The notes: generated by a model from the letters alone, not told the origin. Counted from the first letter of the stretch, positions 24,075-36,882 are shown. The stretch is DNA of 64,000 bases from Papio anubis (GCF_008728515.1 NC_044977.1:2193501-2257500), one strand, 5' to 3'. Numbers and translations: made by a program.

Positions 24075-24230
24075 TAGAAGTTATGTACTAGAGATCTCCT
24101 GTCTACTCCCAGCTCTTCCATCTTGTCTATGGCTGTATCAACCTTTCTGAATGCGTTCTTTATGTAAAATGAGCAGGTGAAACCAGGTACATAAGGATAC
24201 TTCTAACTCTAACATTTTGTGGTTTGATGT
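24075..24230 (+). mobile_element. MIR-like SINE fragment
   Basis: 'tatgtaaaatgagcaggtga' and 'acttctaactctaacatttt' follow the MIR 3' half, but divergence is high. Confidence 0.4.
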
Positions 24231-24407
24231 ATCTCTCATGTTAAAAAACAGGTAACACCTGGTCACAGCATATGCCTTCACAATCAATTGTTGGAACTTT
24301 CTTTTCAAAAAGGGATGAGAAGGGAAATGTACAGAAGGAAAAACACAGTTCACGTGGTAGGGCATTGTAGCCTTTACACTGGGATGCTCCCCGTTTGGTC
24401 TGTAAGT

Positions 24408-24487
24408 TTGTGTGTGTGGGTGCCTGTGTGTGTGTGTGTGCACGCGTGTGTGTGTGTGTGTGCGCACGCCTGTGTGCCTGTGTGTGG
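24408..24487. repeat. Impure (TG)n tract with CG interruptions
   Basis: TG-rich tract containing 'gcacgcgtgtgtg' and 'gcgcacgcc'. It is alternating purine-pyrimidine sequence. ORFs on both strands here are repeat artefacts. Confidence 0.9.
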
Positions 24488-26753
24488 TGCATTTTGCTTA
24501 TTTTTAAAGTTGACATTTTTTTCTGTGAAATTTGAGTGACTTTATGGTTGTCAATATGAAGAAAGAAAAATTTAAAAGCAGGTAAAAATTGATTTTTATT
24601 ATTAAAGTAGTTATCTAATGGGGGTAATTCTCAATCTATATCTGAAAAATGCATAAAAACATCAAAGTAATAATTTAAAGTTTCAAAAATTAAATAATAC
24701 TGCTGTAGTGATAGTGGGAAAAATTTCATCAATTTTTATATAGTTTATTATTAAAAGTTTTTTGAAACAATGATACAACAATGATTTAACAAACAGTGGT
24801 TTATTAAAAATTCTTTAGGATTTAAAGGAAGCACATGAAAACATGACTGACTTACTCTTCACTGTTTATTCAATAGTACTCCATTTCAATTTTTGTTTCC
24901 CTTTGTAAATTATCAAAAAGGAGAGTTATTCCTCCTAATGTGAATCAGGGGACATTTAAAGAAAAGACATCTCTCATTTTTAGCCTAGTCATTTAATTCG
25001 CGGCCAAGGAAACTGGACAGGCCTCTATTCATTTGGAGGCAGGAAGATGGCCAAAACGGGATACAAGAAGGTTTCAGAGAAATAATTTTCTCAGTTCCCC
25101 AGGGGCTGCTGCATTTCCCATAGGCTCTCCAGTGGAAAGACTGAAGAATCGCACTCACCGGATTTTGATGCTGGTAATATTAAGATTTTGTTGAAATGAA
25201 CAAGTATCGATTGATTTTAACTTGATCTTCACCTCAGCAAAAATCAATGTTTACTATCATCTTCTCTCCAAACCATATGCATCTCTAGCTAATAGCATAT
25301 TTTATGATGTCAATTTATTTTGAGTTCTAAATAAAAGTGAACCAAGCATTAATAAATTATCATTAAGGTCTCCATGAATATTAGAATTAACTCAAGTAAG
25401 TTTTATTTCAAACATTTAATGCAATGTGAAATTATTAAAAATTTGAGTAAATAATAGGCTATTTTAAAAGCCCATGACACTAACTGTGTCCTTTTGCCCT
25501 TCCTCCTCTCATTACTATTTCTTGCCTTTGAATATATTTCCAATGTGGCATCAAGTTCTGGATCTATAAAATAGAGGTCATGCTTTTCCCAAAAGAGAAC
25601 TGTGAAACTTTGACTAACCACAAAAATCACTTTCAGCTTTTCAACACTGCAATTGTGCCAACTTGCCAATTTTAGCTTTTTTTTTTTTTTTATTTCATTT
25701 AACTGGGAAATTCAGGAACTTCCTACAAATGCAAAAGCACTTTTTAAAAAATGTCACAATATTATATAAAGTAAAGTAACGTAAAGAATGATCTTTATGA
25801 GCAGTTTCCCTAAAAATGTGGCTCTGAGTTTCTGGCAGCCACCACCTTGATATGCATGCTCACTGAAGCTTCTGACCTGAATATGTAACAAGAGAAAGAG
25901 AAGGAGAGAGAAGATCCCCAGGCAGTTTTGGTCTGTTGTCCTGTTTGAGTATGTCGAAGGGGTAGGGGTCAGGAGAAGTGCTAGGGAGGCGTCAAGTGCT
26001 GATAAGGTGGGCATCTGTAGTCTAAGGTCAGGTCAAACTCATCAAATAGCACCACATAATTGTTCACTTCTGGGAGGACAGACAAGCAGACGGGTCCCGC
26101 TGACACAAATCAAATCATAGACAGGGGTGACTCATTTTGAGAAGAAACGTCATAAATACAAGGAGGCAAAAAGGATCAGCAGTAAATGAAGACGGGCCTG
26201 AAGGTAGAAGTTATTGCCAAATCATTATGGAGAGCCTATATTTTATGGCAAGTGGTAGGGAACACGTGCGTTATGTGTTGAGCTTTCACATCTGTCTACA
26301 TTAGCAAGCATAGTTTCTTTAAAAACTAAGAACAGCAATTAATACTCTTTCTTGATTTAGCATGTCTAATAAGCAGTTGCCTATAATAACTAGTCTTATT
26401 CTGAGCTATCATTCTTAGCATTTTCCTGTCTTGTAAAACTTGCCCCCACAAAAGATGACAAAAAAGCACGGATTTCCTTAAACATGGATCAATTTCATTG
26501 CATTTCCTTTTTATCTCCATCTTTTTTCTTTCTCTTATCACCTAGCAATACTTGATGAGTCCGTTTTACCACAACCCCAGTTCCTATATCTACTTGTAAA
26601 ACACCCTACATTTTCTCTTTCATTTTCAAAATGTTTCTCACTCTAATAGGCAAGCAATATTTTATAGAATGCTTTTTATAATACCTTCCCTACTGGGTTT
26701 TCAATTTGCCTAGTTACTTTTAGATACATGCTCTGAAGTTTTGCCGTGGCTTC
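24488..26753. other. Unassigned AT-rich DNA
   Basis: No gene or repeat recognised beyond a T tract at 25678-25691. Three minus-strand ORFs of 71-88 codons show no domains. Confidence 0.4.
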
Positions 26754-27114
26754 TGTTATTAGTCTGTTTTCATGCTACTGATAAAGACAAACCTCAAATT
26801 TGGTAATTTATAAAGAAATAGGTTTAACAGACTCACATTTCCACGTGGCTGGGGAGGCCTCACAATTATGGCAGAAGGCAAAAGACATGTCTTACATGGT
26901 GGCAGACAAGAGTGAATGAGAGCCAAATTAAAGTAGAAACTCCTTATAAAACCATCAGATCTTGTGAGGCTTATTCACTACCACAAGAACAATATGTAGG
27001 AAACTGCCTCCATGATTCAATTATCTCCCATTAGGTCCCTCCCACAACACATGGGAATTATGGGAGCTACGATTCAAGATGAGATTTGGTTGGGGACCCA
27101 GCCAAACCATGTCA
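26754..27114 (-). mobile_element. MaLR solo LTR (THE1/MST type), antisense
   Basis: Reverse complement of the MaLR LTR: 'ttagtctgttttcatgctac', 'ccacgtggctggggaggcct', 'aaaccatcagatcttgtgag', 'gattcaattatctcccatta' and 'cagccaaaccatgtca'. The flanks gcttc and acttc match at 4 of 5 bases. Its last 70 bp lie inside the 106-bp tandem duplication. Confidence 0.9.
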
Positions 27115-27256
27115 ACTTCTATTACATGTAAGCTTCTTAATTTTTGTGAACAACACATGGGAATTATGGGAGCTACAATTCAAGCTGAGATTTGGGTGGG
27201 GACCCAGCCAAACCATGTCAACTTCTATTACATATAAGCTTCTTAATTTTTGTGAA
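27045..27256. repeat. Tandem duplication of a 106-bp unit
   Basis: 27045-27150 and 27151-27256 are the same 106 bp with about 4 mismatches. The unit joins the end of the MaLR LTR to 36 bp of flanking DNA. 'caac' begins both copies and also follows the second copy, a 4-bp microhomology at the junction. Confidence 0.95.
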
Positions 27257-27504
27257 CAACCACATGTGAAGCACCTCATATTTCTCCATTCATGGCAACT
27301 ATCATCAAAGGTCAGTATGTGACACCTTCTATTTTACTCATTTAATTTATCGCTTTTTCCCCCATTCCAAAGTTCATCTCCTTTCTGTACCCCATAGTCG
27401 ACTCACTCAAATGTGTTTGTTATGTATCTTAAAATTTGTATGCCTCCCTGTATTGTTGTCTGATGTGGATTGTAGACTGCCAACTTTTCATTGTATTCTG
27501 ACTT
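27257..27504. other. Unassigned DNA
   Basis: No gene or repeat recognised. Confidence 0.4.
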
Positions 27505-27695
27505 GGCAGAGAGCAGAGAGAAGCAAGCTTTCTCTGGACTCTTACAAGGACACTTTTCTCATCTGAGGGCTGGGCTCTCATGACCTCATCTAATTCTGAT
27601 TACCTCCCAAATACTCCACCTTCTAATTCTATCAAATTGCAAGGTAAATTTTTAACATGTGTATTTGGGGAATGCAATCATTCAGTCCACAATAC
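27505..27695 (-). mobile_element. MaLR/MLT-like LTR fragment, antisense
   Basis: 'tcatgacctcatctaattct', 'attacctcccaaatactcca' and 'caatcattcagtccaca' match the 5' half, reversed, of the LTR family also seen at 19285 and 42211. Confidence 0.6.
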
Positions 27696-27745
27696 ACAGT
27701 ATATAAATACATGGGAGGAAAATGATGATCTCTGACCATTTATTT

Positions 27746-27793
27746 TATATATATATATAAAAATATATAATATATATGTATATGTATGTATAG
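27746..27793. repeat. (AT)n-rich low-complexity tract
   Basis: TATATA and TATGTA runs. Confidence 0.85.
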
Positions 27794-27889
27794 CACATTG
27801 ATTTGTACAGTTTAGACCATTATGATATATATTTCTTTTTCCTACAAGGGGAAATGTACATTTACAGAAACTTTTCTTTCTAAGATCAT
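27789..27889. repeat. Copy 1 of a diverged ~95-bp duplication
   Basis: Similar to 28561-28648: both have 'tagcacattga', 'ttgtaca', 'catttacaga' and 'acttttctttctaagatca' in order, with a small deletion in the second copy. Confidence 0.75.
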
Positions 27890-28209
27890 ATATATCAGGC
27901 TAATGAGTGTGGGCCAAGGCTGCATGTATTACTTCTGGCCTTGAGTGTTTAACTGCTGTGTTGGACCCCTCCAGATCTTTATCTTTCCACTCTTCACAAT
28001 GACTGACAATGATTGACAATGATTGAGGTGGGTTATACTCCATCAGTCTCAGAAGAATACAACAAGCAGAGTCAACCTGAGACGGACTGGCGGTGGGAAC
28101 AAAAATCAGACTTACGTTGTTTCAAGTGTAAGGGATGTGGAAGTTACCGCAACATCACCTCATTTCTCTTGAGGGATACAATCATCATAAATGTTCCTTC
28201 CTTGTCTCG
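27890..28209. other. Unassigned DNA
   Basis: Includes a short direct repeat of 'aatgactgacaatgattgac' type near 28000. No gene recognised. Confidence 0.4.
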
Positions 28210-28560
28210 TGGGAGAATATTTTTGGGCTGTATAACCAGGAATAGTAACACTGTGTCATAGGATATATGCAGTTTTAATCTGAATAAGTACTGCCAGAGT
28301 GCTCTTCAGCAAGATTAAGCTGGTTTGGTTTTTCCACATCCCCACTAATACTTATTATTATTCAACTTTCCAGTTTCTGCCAATCAGATGGTTGTAAAGT
28401 GGTAAATTATTTTACTGTAATTTACATTTCTCTGATTATAAATGAGCTTGAGGATCTCTTCATATAGTTGATAGCTATTTGTGTTTCACCGTCTGTTTAT
28501 CACCTGCTCATATCATTTGCCTGTACTAGCTTCTTCTCATAGAATGTATGTTGAATATGG
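28210..28560 (-). mobile_element. Old L1 (L1M-like) ORF2 3' fragment, antisense
   Basis: 'tccacatccccactaatact', then 'tttacatttctctgattata' and 'atgagcttgaggatctcttc' follow the reverse complement of the old L1 ORF2 C-terminal region. It is strongly diverged. Confidence 0.6.
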
Positions 28561-28648
28561 TATAGCACATTGACTTGTACAATATAGGCTATTTTTTTTC
28601 CTAAAAGGGAAAATATACATTTACAGAGACTTTTCTTTCTAAGATCAC
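28561..28648. repeat. Copy 2 of a diverged ~95-bp duplication
   Basis: Second copy of the 27789-27889 sequence, same orientation, about 770 bp away. It starts directly at the edge of the L1-like segment. Confidence 0.75.
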
Positions 28649-29683
28649 TAATAACTATTTCTTATGTAACTGAAAGGACTTTTTTTTGTACACACTCATC
28701 CTTGACATCACTGTAAAATCTGATATGCTGATCTTCCAGCGTTGCTTGGAATGTTTTCTTCTTTTGAGTTCTTTGTATGTTCTACATTCTTTATCTATTC
28801 TATTCTTATTGCTACCTTTCAACTCCTTTCATAATTCTTTTTAGAGGTTTATGTTCAGCCTTTTGGTCCTGTCTCCTGCTCCTTCCCCCACAAGGACTCA
28901 TGAATCCAGCTATTTCCTTTATACTCAATATGAAGTCTCCCACCTTAAATTTTGCTGTTAAGGTTGCAACTCTAACTACTGACATAATGCCTCTACCTGA
29001 TTGTCTTATCATTACCTCAAACTCAGCAAGTTAAGATGAAAATAAAACTATCACCTGGAAAAGCACGTCTAATTCATATATACACCATTCATGTCACTTG
29101 TAAGTCATCACTCCTGTCAAGATGGAAACCTTGAAGTAAATTTTGATGTTTAATTCTCTTTTATCTGCTAGCCTGGGTGATGGATTTGCATTTCTCCATT
29201 GCAGATATGCTTTTGCTTTGCCCTCTTTTCTCTGACACCACTTTTCACTCCCCATTGCTGCTTCCCTACCAAGAAGTTTACCACCTCACACTCAGAGCAA
29301 CGGAAAGCCTGCTGCCTAGACTCTGTGTCTAGGGTCTTACATGGCTTCACACAGATGCCACATTTATTACACTGTTGTTGCTTTATATATTTACAGACAC
29401 TTTTTGCTTTTTCTAATAAAACAATGCATAGCAATATTCTGTTATTAGAAGAATTAAATAATGCAGAATTGTGTAGAACAACATAGAACATTCCCCTTTA
29501 TATTCACTCACCCCAGATTAGTCTTCCTATCTTTTTGTCCCAGAGGAAATCACTGAAACTGTTGGTGTTTCCAGGTACTTAAAGGATTCATTTATGCAAT
29601 TTTATGCATGCATACATAAAGCTTATTTCCGCTGTAATTATTTATAAGTGGGTTGATACTTTATTTTTTAAAATAGAAATGTG
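28649..29683. other. Unassigned DNA
   Basis: No gene recognised. Two ORFs of 107 and 95 codons lie on opposite strands at 29168-29491. Each is the shadow of the other and neither shows a domain, so I do not call them. Confidence 0.4.
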
Positions 29684-29980
29684 CTTTTTTTTTTTCTTTT
29701 TGAGACAGTCTCACTCTGTCACCCAGGCTGGAGTTCAGTGGCACAATCTCAGCCCACTGCAACCTCTGCCTCCCGGGTTTAAACAATTCTTCTGCCTCAG
29801 TCCCCTAAGTAGCTGGGACTACAGGCACCCGCCACCAGCCCCGGCTAATTTTTGTATTTTTAGTGGAAACAGGGTCTCAACATATTGGACAGGCTGATCT
29901 CAAACTCCTGACCTTGTGTTCTGCCCGCCTCGGCCTCCCAAAGTGCTGGGATTACAGACATGAGCCACTGCACCCGGCCC
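29684..29980 (-). mobile_element. Alu element (S type), full length
   Basis: T-rich tail, then 'gagacagtctcactctgtca' through to 'tgagccactgcacccggccc'. Several substitutions indicate an Alu of middle age. Confidence 0.95.
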
Positions 29981-30817
29981 ACTTAGCCTTTTATATAGGA
30001 GATCTTTCTGTGCTAGGAGATGTGGTCAAATCAGGTATAATTTCTGTCCAATGGAAATGACAAGTGGAGGAGAGGAGACCAAAGGCAAGAGAACTGAAGG
30101 AAGCTTTTACAGTAGTTCACCTGAGAGTCAATAAAAGTTTTCCCTAGGTGAGTAACAAGTAAAATAGGAGAACTGGACATTTCATTTAAGATGTCCATTA
30201 AGACTTAGGAGATGTAATTATAATCATATTTGTGGAATGTGTCATAGATGATGGCGAAAACTCCCAGCTTTCTAGTGTGACAGATGAGGGTATAAGTGAT
30301 TAAAATAATTAAGATATGAAACAAAGGGGGAAAAAATCAGACAGAAGAGGCAAGGGATATTGACTCTTGGGAGTGCAAACAACAGGCACAGTGACTTTAA
30401 CTCGTGAGGAATTATAATTTCAGAATTTAGATTCTCCCTGGGAATTTGATAATGAAGAGAGGAGTTTTATATTAAAATTGTGCAGCCTTTTTATTACTGG
30501 TAATTTATTATCAAAAGTTTATTTATTCAACATATTGTGGCAATATTGTCATAGTGTTTTTAATTTCATTGCTTATAAAATCTCAGATAGGCTCTGTCAG
30601 ACAGCTTGGCTAGAAACTTTTGGACAGGAAATAGTGTGGGGGCTGAATATAAAGTTTGGTCACAGGAAACATTAAGAGTTAATTTTATTAATATATTGTT
30701 CTGAGAAATTTTAAAGCCTTCTAGGTGTAAAATCTATCCTTTGCACTGGTGATCCCAAAAGGAGCCACAGTGAATTAGCTTTTTGTAATCAAGGAAGGTA
30801 AGGACAGGACTGTCTAT
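29981..30817. other. Unassigned DNA
   Basis: No gene or nameable repeat. Parts with 'gacaagtggaggagaggaga' look like an old interspersed repeat. Confidence 0.4.
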
Positions 30818-31172
30818 ACGATATTGTTTGGCTTTGTCCCCACCCAAATCTCACCTTGAATTGTAATGATCTCCACATATCAAGGATAGGGCCAGGTGGA
30901 GATAATTGAATCATTGGGCCAGTTTCCCCCATACTGTTCTCATGCTAGTGAATAAGTCTCATAAGATCTAATAGTTTTATAAATGGGAGTTCCCCTGCAC
31001 AAGCCCTCCTGCCTGCTGCCATGTAAGACATGCCCTTGCTTCTCCTTTGCCTTCCACCATGATTGTGAGGCCTCCCCAGCCATGTGGAACTGTGAATCCT
31101 TTAAATCTCTGTTTTAGAAATTACCCAGTCTCGGGTATGTCTTTATTAGCAACGTGAAAACAGACTAATGCA
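30818..31172 (+). mobile_element. MaLR solo LTR (THE1/MST type)
   Basis: From 'gatattgtttggctttgtcc' through 'gtgaataagtctcataagat', 'ttttataaatgggagttccc' and 'catgtggaactgtgaatcc' to 'cagactaatgca'. No internal region. Confidence 0.88.
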
Positions 31173-32271
31173 ATAAATTGAGACCAGTAGTGCGGTGCTG
31201 CTGTGAAGAGGACATCCGTAGCTGTGGTTGGCAATTGACTTATTGTTTAAGGCCAGAGGGTTAAAAAAAAAAAAAAAGTTGAAGGCTGGAGTGGAGTATT
31301 ACTTTCTCAGTCCTTCAATTCTCATGATTAAAAAGCAAACAAACAAAAAAACCCTCATACATTCTTCCTGCTTCTGTGATTTCTTCTCCCCTGGAAAGTA
31401 GGATTCACTTAGCTGATTGCTGAGTTTATCATAAGAAAATGGCGTAAAGAGCTTGTGATCGTTTCATTTCCTCGTCTTTGGGACATAGCTGCCTAAAGGA
31501 AATGTACATCCTGCCATGGTCTGTGGCGTGTGGTAACAGGGGCCTGCCCCCGAAATGGGAGCTTATATCGTCCAGTACTTCTTTTGACATAAATATTCCT
31601 AAAATGAGATCCATTGTTAGGAATTTCCACTAGCCCAAAAATGTAAGACTTACTCTCCAATGTTAGCTTTACTAATTAATAGACCCACATTCTTAGAGTA
31701 TCATTTGCTTTACTCTTTTATTTCTCAACTTGCCTAGTACTTGAGTAAAGGGGGGAAATGATCCTGCTTATTGGGAAACACCTGAAACTCGCTGCTCACA
31801 TACTCACGTCTGCTGTGGTAGTGTGACGGCAGCCACAGATACTACATAATGAAATAATTGTGGCTGTGTTCCAAAAACCGTCATTTATGGACATTGATAT
31901 TTGATTTTTACACAATTTTCACATCATCAAATATTGTTTTTCTTTTCTTAACCACTTAAAAATGTACAAAGCATTCTTAGCTTGAAGGCACCAGAGTAGA
32001 CCCACAGGCAATAGTTTGTGAACCTTAGTTATAGTGTCAAATACAAGATTTTGGTATTATTATCTCTTCCTCAAGAATTTTCAGAAACTTTATTTTGTAT
32101 GTTTCAGTCCTTCTTTCTACTACGGGCTTCCTGATACTCCATAATTTGGCCTTTCATACCTTTAAAACACCAAAAAGCATATAATCCTATTGTAGTTTCT
32201 AGCACCTGATTGCCTCTCAGGAAATAGTTTTTTTAAAAGTCACTATTTTTTTTTTAAATGTACTTTCTCTT
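31173..32271. other. Unassigned DNA
   Basis: Contains an A tract at 31263-31277. No gene recognised. Confidence 0.4.
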
Positions 32272-32638
32272 CGCTATAGTTTGAATGTGTCCCCCAGAAG
32301 TTCACCTGTTGGAAACATAATCCTTCTGCCCTCATAAATGGATTAATGGATTGATGAGTATTCTGCCCTTATGACTGGATTAATGTTGTTATCACAGGAG
32401 TGAGTTTGTTATTGAGAAAATAGCTTTGTTATAAAAAGAAGCTCTCTCTTGTGCTGTTGCCTTCTTGCCATGTGTTGGCCTCTACCATAATATGATTTAG
32501 CAAGAAGGCCCTGACCAGATGCCAGAACCATGCTCTTGTACTTCCCAGCCCCCAGAACAGTGAGTTAAATACATTTCTTTTCTTTATTAATTACCCAGCC
32601 TGTGGTATTCTGTTATAACAATAGAAAGTGGACTAAGG
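32272..32638 (+). mobile_element. MaLR/MLT1-like LTR
   Basis: 'gctatagtttgaatgtgtcc' start, 'tgactggattaatgttgtta', 'agcaagaaggccctgaccag', 'aattacccagcctgtggtat' and 'agaaagtggactaagg' end. Order and length fit a full LTR. Confidence 0.75.
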
Positions 32639-35489
32639 CTCTGCTCTATGAAACTTGTTTCTTCAATATGCTTGTTCACTTTTTCTTTTCTAAATTTAAA
32701 TATTATCTCCTCTAAGATACCCTACTGAACTACTTTAATTCCATAATATTTCTGTTTTGTGCTGAGAAAAAAATTTTGGTGGAGGTTAACATTGAGACTG
32801 TTTTCTAGTTACTATTTTATATTATGGTTTTGATAAGAAGAAAGAGAAGGAATAAATACAAAATGAACTCAGAAAATGTGGCATTGACATTTACAGAGTA
32901 TTAGAGAGTTTTTTTTTTTTTTTTTTTTTTTTTGGTGGAGGGGAGTTTTACCTTGTTGTGTTTTTATGCAGGAAGATTGTGGCCAATGTATTTTTCAATA
33001 TCTTTTTGTGGACAGAACAGAGAAAGCATGGGAGATATAATTTATCTAAACTATTGGCTAAGCATACATTTCCATCACAACAATTCAGTGTCAATCTGGT
33101 GTAGACCAACAAGTTCAGGGGTGGCTATGGGACAGTAAAGTTAAAAAGAAAATAGAGTTAAGAAGGAAAAGAAAGGAAGAGGCACACCTGTTTATTCATT
33201 CTTCCTAGTAGCCTTTATTTAACTCTGTCTTATCTGTGAAAGACAAAGTAAATTTTTTGTGATGAATAGTTTTCTACAGTTTTCTTTTTTAAAAGAAATA
33301 TGTACTGCAGTAAAAGGGCAAATATTTAAAGAATGTTTACTCTGCATCCCTCTTGGGCAGCTATGAAGCTCAGTAATATTTTTAATACTCTAGATGAATC
33401 ACCTCTGCAGTTATACTTGTCATCTAAAAGGTGAAAATATTGTTTGGGGGAGGAAATAACTTTATGAAAATATTTTCAATGGTTTTCTTTTTTGCATAGT
33501 GAGAAATGTTTGGTTTCTTATCTCTAGGCATCTATTGCCAAATAAGGATCCAAAAATTGTGCCAATTTATACCCTCATCAATTATGTAGCAAAATAACAC
33601 ATAATCTTTATAAAGGGCATTTTAAAATTCCACTTTTATTTGTATTAAAGTCAGCTTTTTCTCCCTCATTTCCCAACATTAAGTTGAAGTTGAAATGCTG
33701 TGTCCAAAATTGTATTATTTCATTTTTCATTTCAACTACTATTTCATTTCATTTCAACTTGATATTCCTTTTCCAAATTTTTGATTTGACATTTAATTGT
33801 TTTTATTTCTTAACCTAGGAAATTTGTCACTAATCCATTGAAAAAATATAACAATCTCATTTGGATTTTTATTTCCTTATGTCTATCCAGTATCAATAAT
33901 TATATAAAACATTTCTTTTCCTGTATCATCTGTCTTTCTTACAAATATCGATATGGTTCTTTTCTGTGATCCAAGAATTTGTTCACTACCTCACCTTGAT
34001 TTATTTTCCCAGTCACACTTTCTTTTGCAATTAAATTTATGGTCCCTTTCACCTTCAATGCTTTTCAGACAATGTTGACTTTTTTTCTGTATCATTGTCA
34101 AAAAAGTTTTTTTAAGTATTTAGAGAGTTTCTTCTAAGTAACTGCCTTTAATACAGCAAAGCTACTTCTTTTCTAATATTTCAAAAGGAAAAATCTAAAA
34201 TAGAATAATGTCAAATGAAATTCCTTCATTAAAATTCATCATATGTCCTATTCTCTCTGTGTAACATCTTTGCTTCTGTCCTGGTGCACTGCATGCATTT
34301 GGCCTTGTTGGCAACATGTATAAACATGGTTGTGAGCCGTGGTTGTGGGCCAAGATGTCCTTGATTTGGTCAAAGCTGCAAAAGATATTTGAAAAGGATA
34401 GCTATTTTATAAAGAAATGAGCTGGTTAACATTTGTTGGCAAAAGTAGAACATTTAATTAAAGTATTTATTTTCAAATGGACATTTCTGAGATTAACTTA
34501 AAGGTTAGTTGTACTGGAATCTTTGTATTGTGTACAAAGCTAGTATGATAGCAGTTTGCTTAGATATAAAGACAGGGGTACCCATTTAACCCAAAACATG
34601 CGTCATAAAGCTTCTCTTAGATGACTATGTCTTTACAGTGGAACTATGTCTACTCCCACTATATTACATTGTTTACTATGTAAACAAAATCTTAATAAGA
34701 GTACAAAACTAAGATCAACTATACTATTACAAACACGTATCTCTCTAATGTCAACATAGGCCTAGCTAAATAGGTATATGTTTGAAAATTAAAGGTATAT
34801 CCTGTACATGTAGTTATAGTGCTGCTGTAGTAGTTTTTAAACAATTATGTCTAAGTAATTTCTTTGTGTGCTTTTGTGATTTAGCATTTTCACATAGTTA
34901 CATATTTTAATTATGAAAATCAAATGTAAAATATTTTTTTAAATTCTTGACTTTGTAGAGATAAAAGAAGGCCCTGATATAGAGATTCAGAAACTGACAA
35001 ACGTCCTATAAGATACAATAATATCTGAATTAAGACAAACTCATAGAAATAGTTTTATTGTCATCTTTTCTGAGTTGCTTTCTAATTTGCTTTTTCTATA
35101 AACTCAGTTCTCCCTCTCCCTTCTTGCTTTTCTCTCTCATTTGCTGCATAAACAAAAATTAGGACAAGACTTGGAAACAGGAATAAGTTGAGATCTTGCT
35201 TATCAGTTTTAAATGGCAAAATTATTTTCTTGATGGTTTTATGTTGTACTCAATGAAAGGAACTTTCATGCCAGGGCTAAGCAGCTAGTCAGCAAAGATG
35301 GAAGTAGAATGTAGACAGGAAACATGGAAGTCTAAAAAGGAATCAAGGCACAGAGAAAGGCTCAAATTGTGAGAAATTCAAGGACTGAAACAAAACAGTA
35401 CTAAAGATCTGCAAACCATCCTGTTATCAAGAAATATGCATTTAAAATAAAATTCAAACTACATAGACACTGAAGAAATTTGGTGAAAA
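32639..35489. other. Unassigned AT-rich DNA
   Basis: About 2.9 kb without a recognised gene. A pure T tract of about 25 lies near 32908-32933. The ORF at 32932-33138 has no domain. Confidence 0.4.
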
Positions 35490-36560
35490 AGACTGAGAGG
35501 TCTTTGACCTCTGGGAACTCACAGTCAAGTGTGGGGCGTCAAATCAAACACGAGGAAACAAGTGAAACTGACCATTTTAGATAGTAAGAAAATACGTCAG
35601 AAACAAGTTTATGTGATAGAGATTGCCACGTGAGGGCTATGTTAGGGTCTCCAGCAAAAGTCTCTCTGAGGAATTGATATTTCGTAGAGCTGAATAATGA
35701 TGAGATGGAAGGTGGGAACAGCGAGTAGAGAGGCACTGAAGAAGAACACAGCTTGTTGTGTCAGAGGAGTAGGAGGAAAAAAAAGTAATAAAGTGTGGCT
35801 GGAGTACATTGAGCAAGGAAAAGAGACAGGATGGCAGACAAGCCGTGCAATTTAATAGAGGGCTATAAAAGCCAAAGCAATGTATTTATATCTGATACTA
35901 ATTGTGATGGAACCGAATGAAGGAAAGCATTAGACAGAATTAGGAGACTCCTGGAATGGACTTGACAAAAGATAATAGAGGCTTGGATTAGGATAATAGC
36001 GGTAGCAAGAAGAAGACAGATTAGTTTAACATATGTTTTCGGTGCATACTCTGTCAATAGGTTTTGCTGTTGAATGGATGTACAAAGTGAGGAAAAATAA
36101 GGACTTAAGGTAACCCCTTAGGCTTTTGTCCAGAGCGTTACCTGGTTGGTGGTATTATTTGCTGAGTTTGGGAAAGCTGAGGGAAGAGCAGGTTTGGTTG
36201 GGGGAAAAAAATGAGATTTTGATTTTGTCTACATAAAGTGTCTGATGCTTATTAGAAATATACATAGGAAAATAAAATAGGTAGTTAAATGTATTAGTCA
36301 GGGTTAGTGGAAAGGGTGTGGATTAGAGTCATGAATCTGGGAGCTATTAGCATATCTCGATGTTATATCAAGCTCTGGGATTGTATGAGATCGTCTAGTT
36401 GGGAGCATGGCAGTAGACAAGGAGGCCCAAAACTGAGGAGTGGTCCAGCACTTAGCGATCAAGTAGAGAAGCAGAATCCATTGAGAGGATAGTGAGATTG
36501 AGTGCCTGGAGGTAAGAGGAAATCTGAGAAGTGTGATGTGACAGAGGCCAAGAGAAGAAA
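35490..36560 (+). mobile_element. Ancient interspersed repeat, family not named, copy A
   Basis: Purine-rich text such as 'aactcacagtcaagtgtgg', 'tgtggctggagtacattgag' and 'ttgggagcatggcagtagac' follows the plan of an old mammalian repeat with wording like 'gtggctggagcagagtgag'. It appears to continue after the Alu, to about 37400. Diverged; 46980-48279 looks like the same family. Confidence 0.45.
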
Positions 36561-36581
36561 AGTTATAAAAAAGAAAGATAA

Positions 36582-36882
36582 GGCCGGGCTTGGTGGCTTA
36601 GGCCTGTAATCCCAGCACGTTGGGAGGCCAAGGCAGGCGGATCCTGAGGTCAGGAGATGGAGGCCATCCTGGCTAACACAGTGAAACCCCGTCTCTACTA
36701 AAAATACAAAAAATGAGCCAGGCGTGGTGGCGGCGCCTGTGGTCCCAGCTCCTCGGGAGGCTGAGGCAGGAGAATGGCGGGAACCCGGGGGGCGGAGCTT
36801 GCAGGGAGCCAAGATGGCGCCGCTCACTCCAGCCTGGGCCACAGAGCCAGACTCCGTCTCAAAAAAAAAAAAAAAAAAAAAA
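36582..36882 (+). mobile_element. AluY of the distinctive variant type
   Basis: Full-length sense Alu with 'ggcggcgcctgtggtccc', 'aatggcgggaacccgg', 'agccaagatggcgccgctca' and 'gggccacagagccagactcc', then about 22 A and a TA-rich stretch. No clear TSD found. The 159-codon antisense ORF (36459-36938) is an Alu reading and not a gene. Confidence 0.95.

Noticed and set aside
24138..24539. ORFs rich in His-Thr or Val-Cys
   Set aside because: Translation of the TG/CA microsatellite.
29168..29491. Opposing ORFs of 107 and 95 codons
   Set aside because: Each is the shadow of the other; no domain or splice context supports either.
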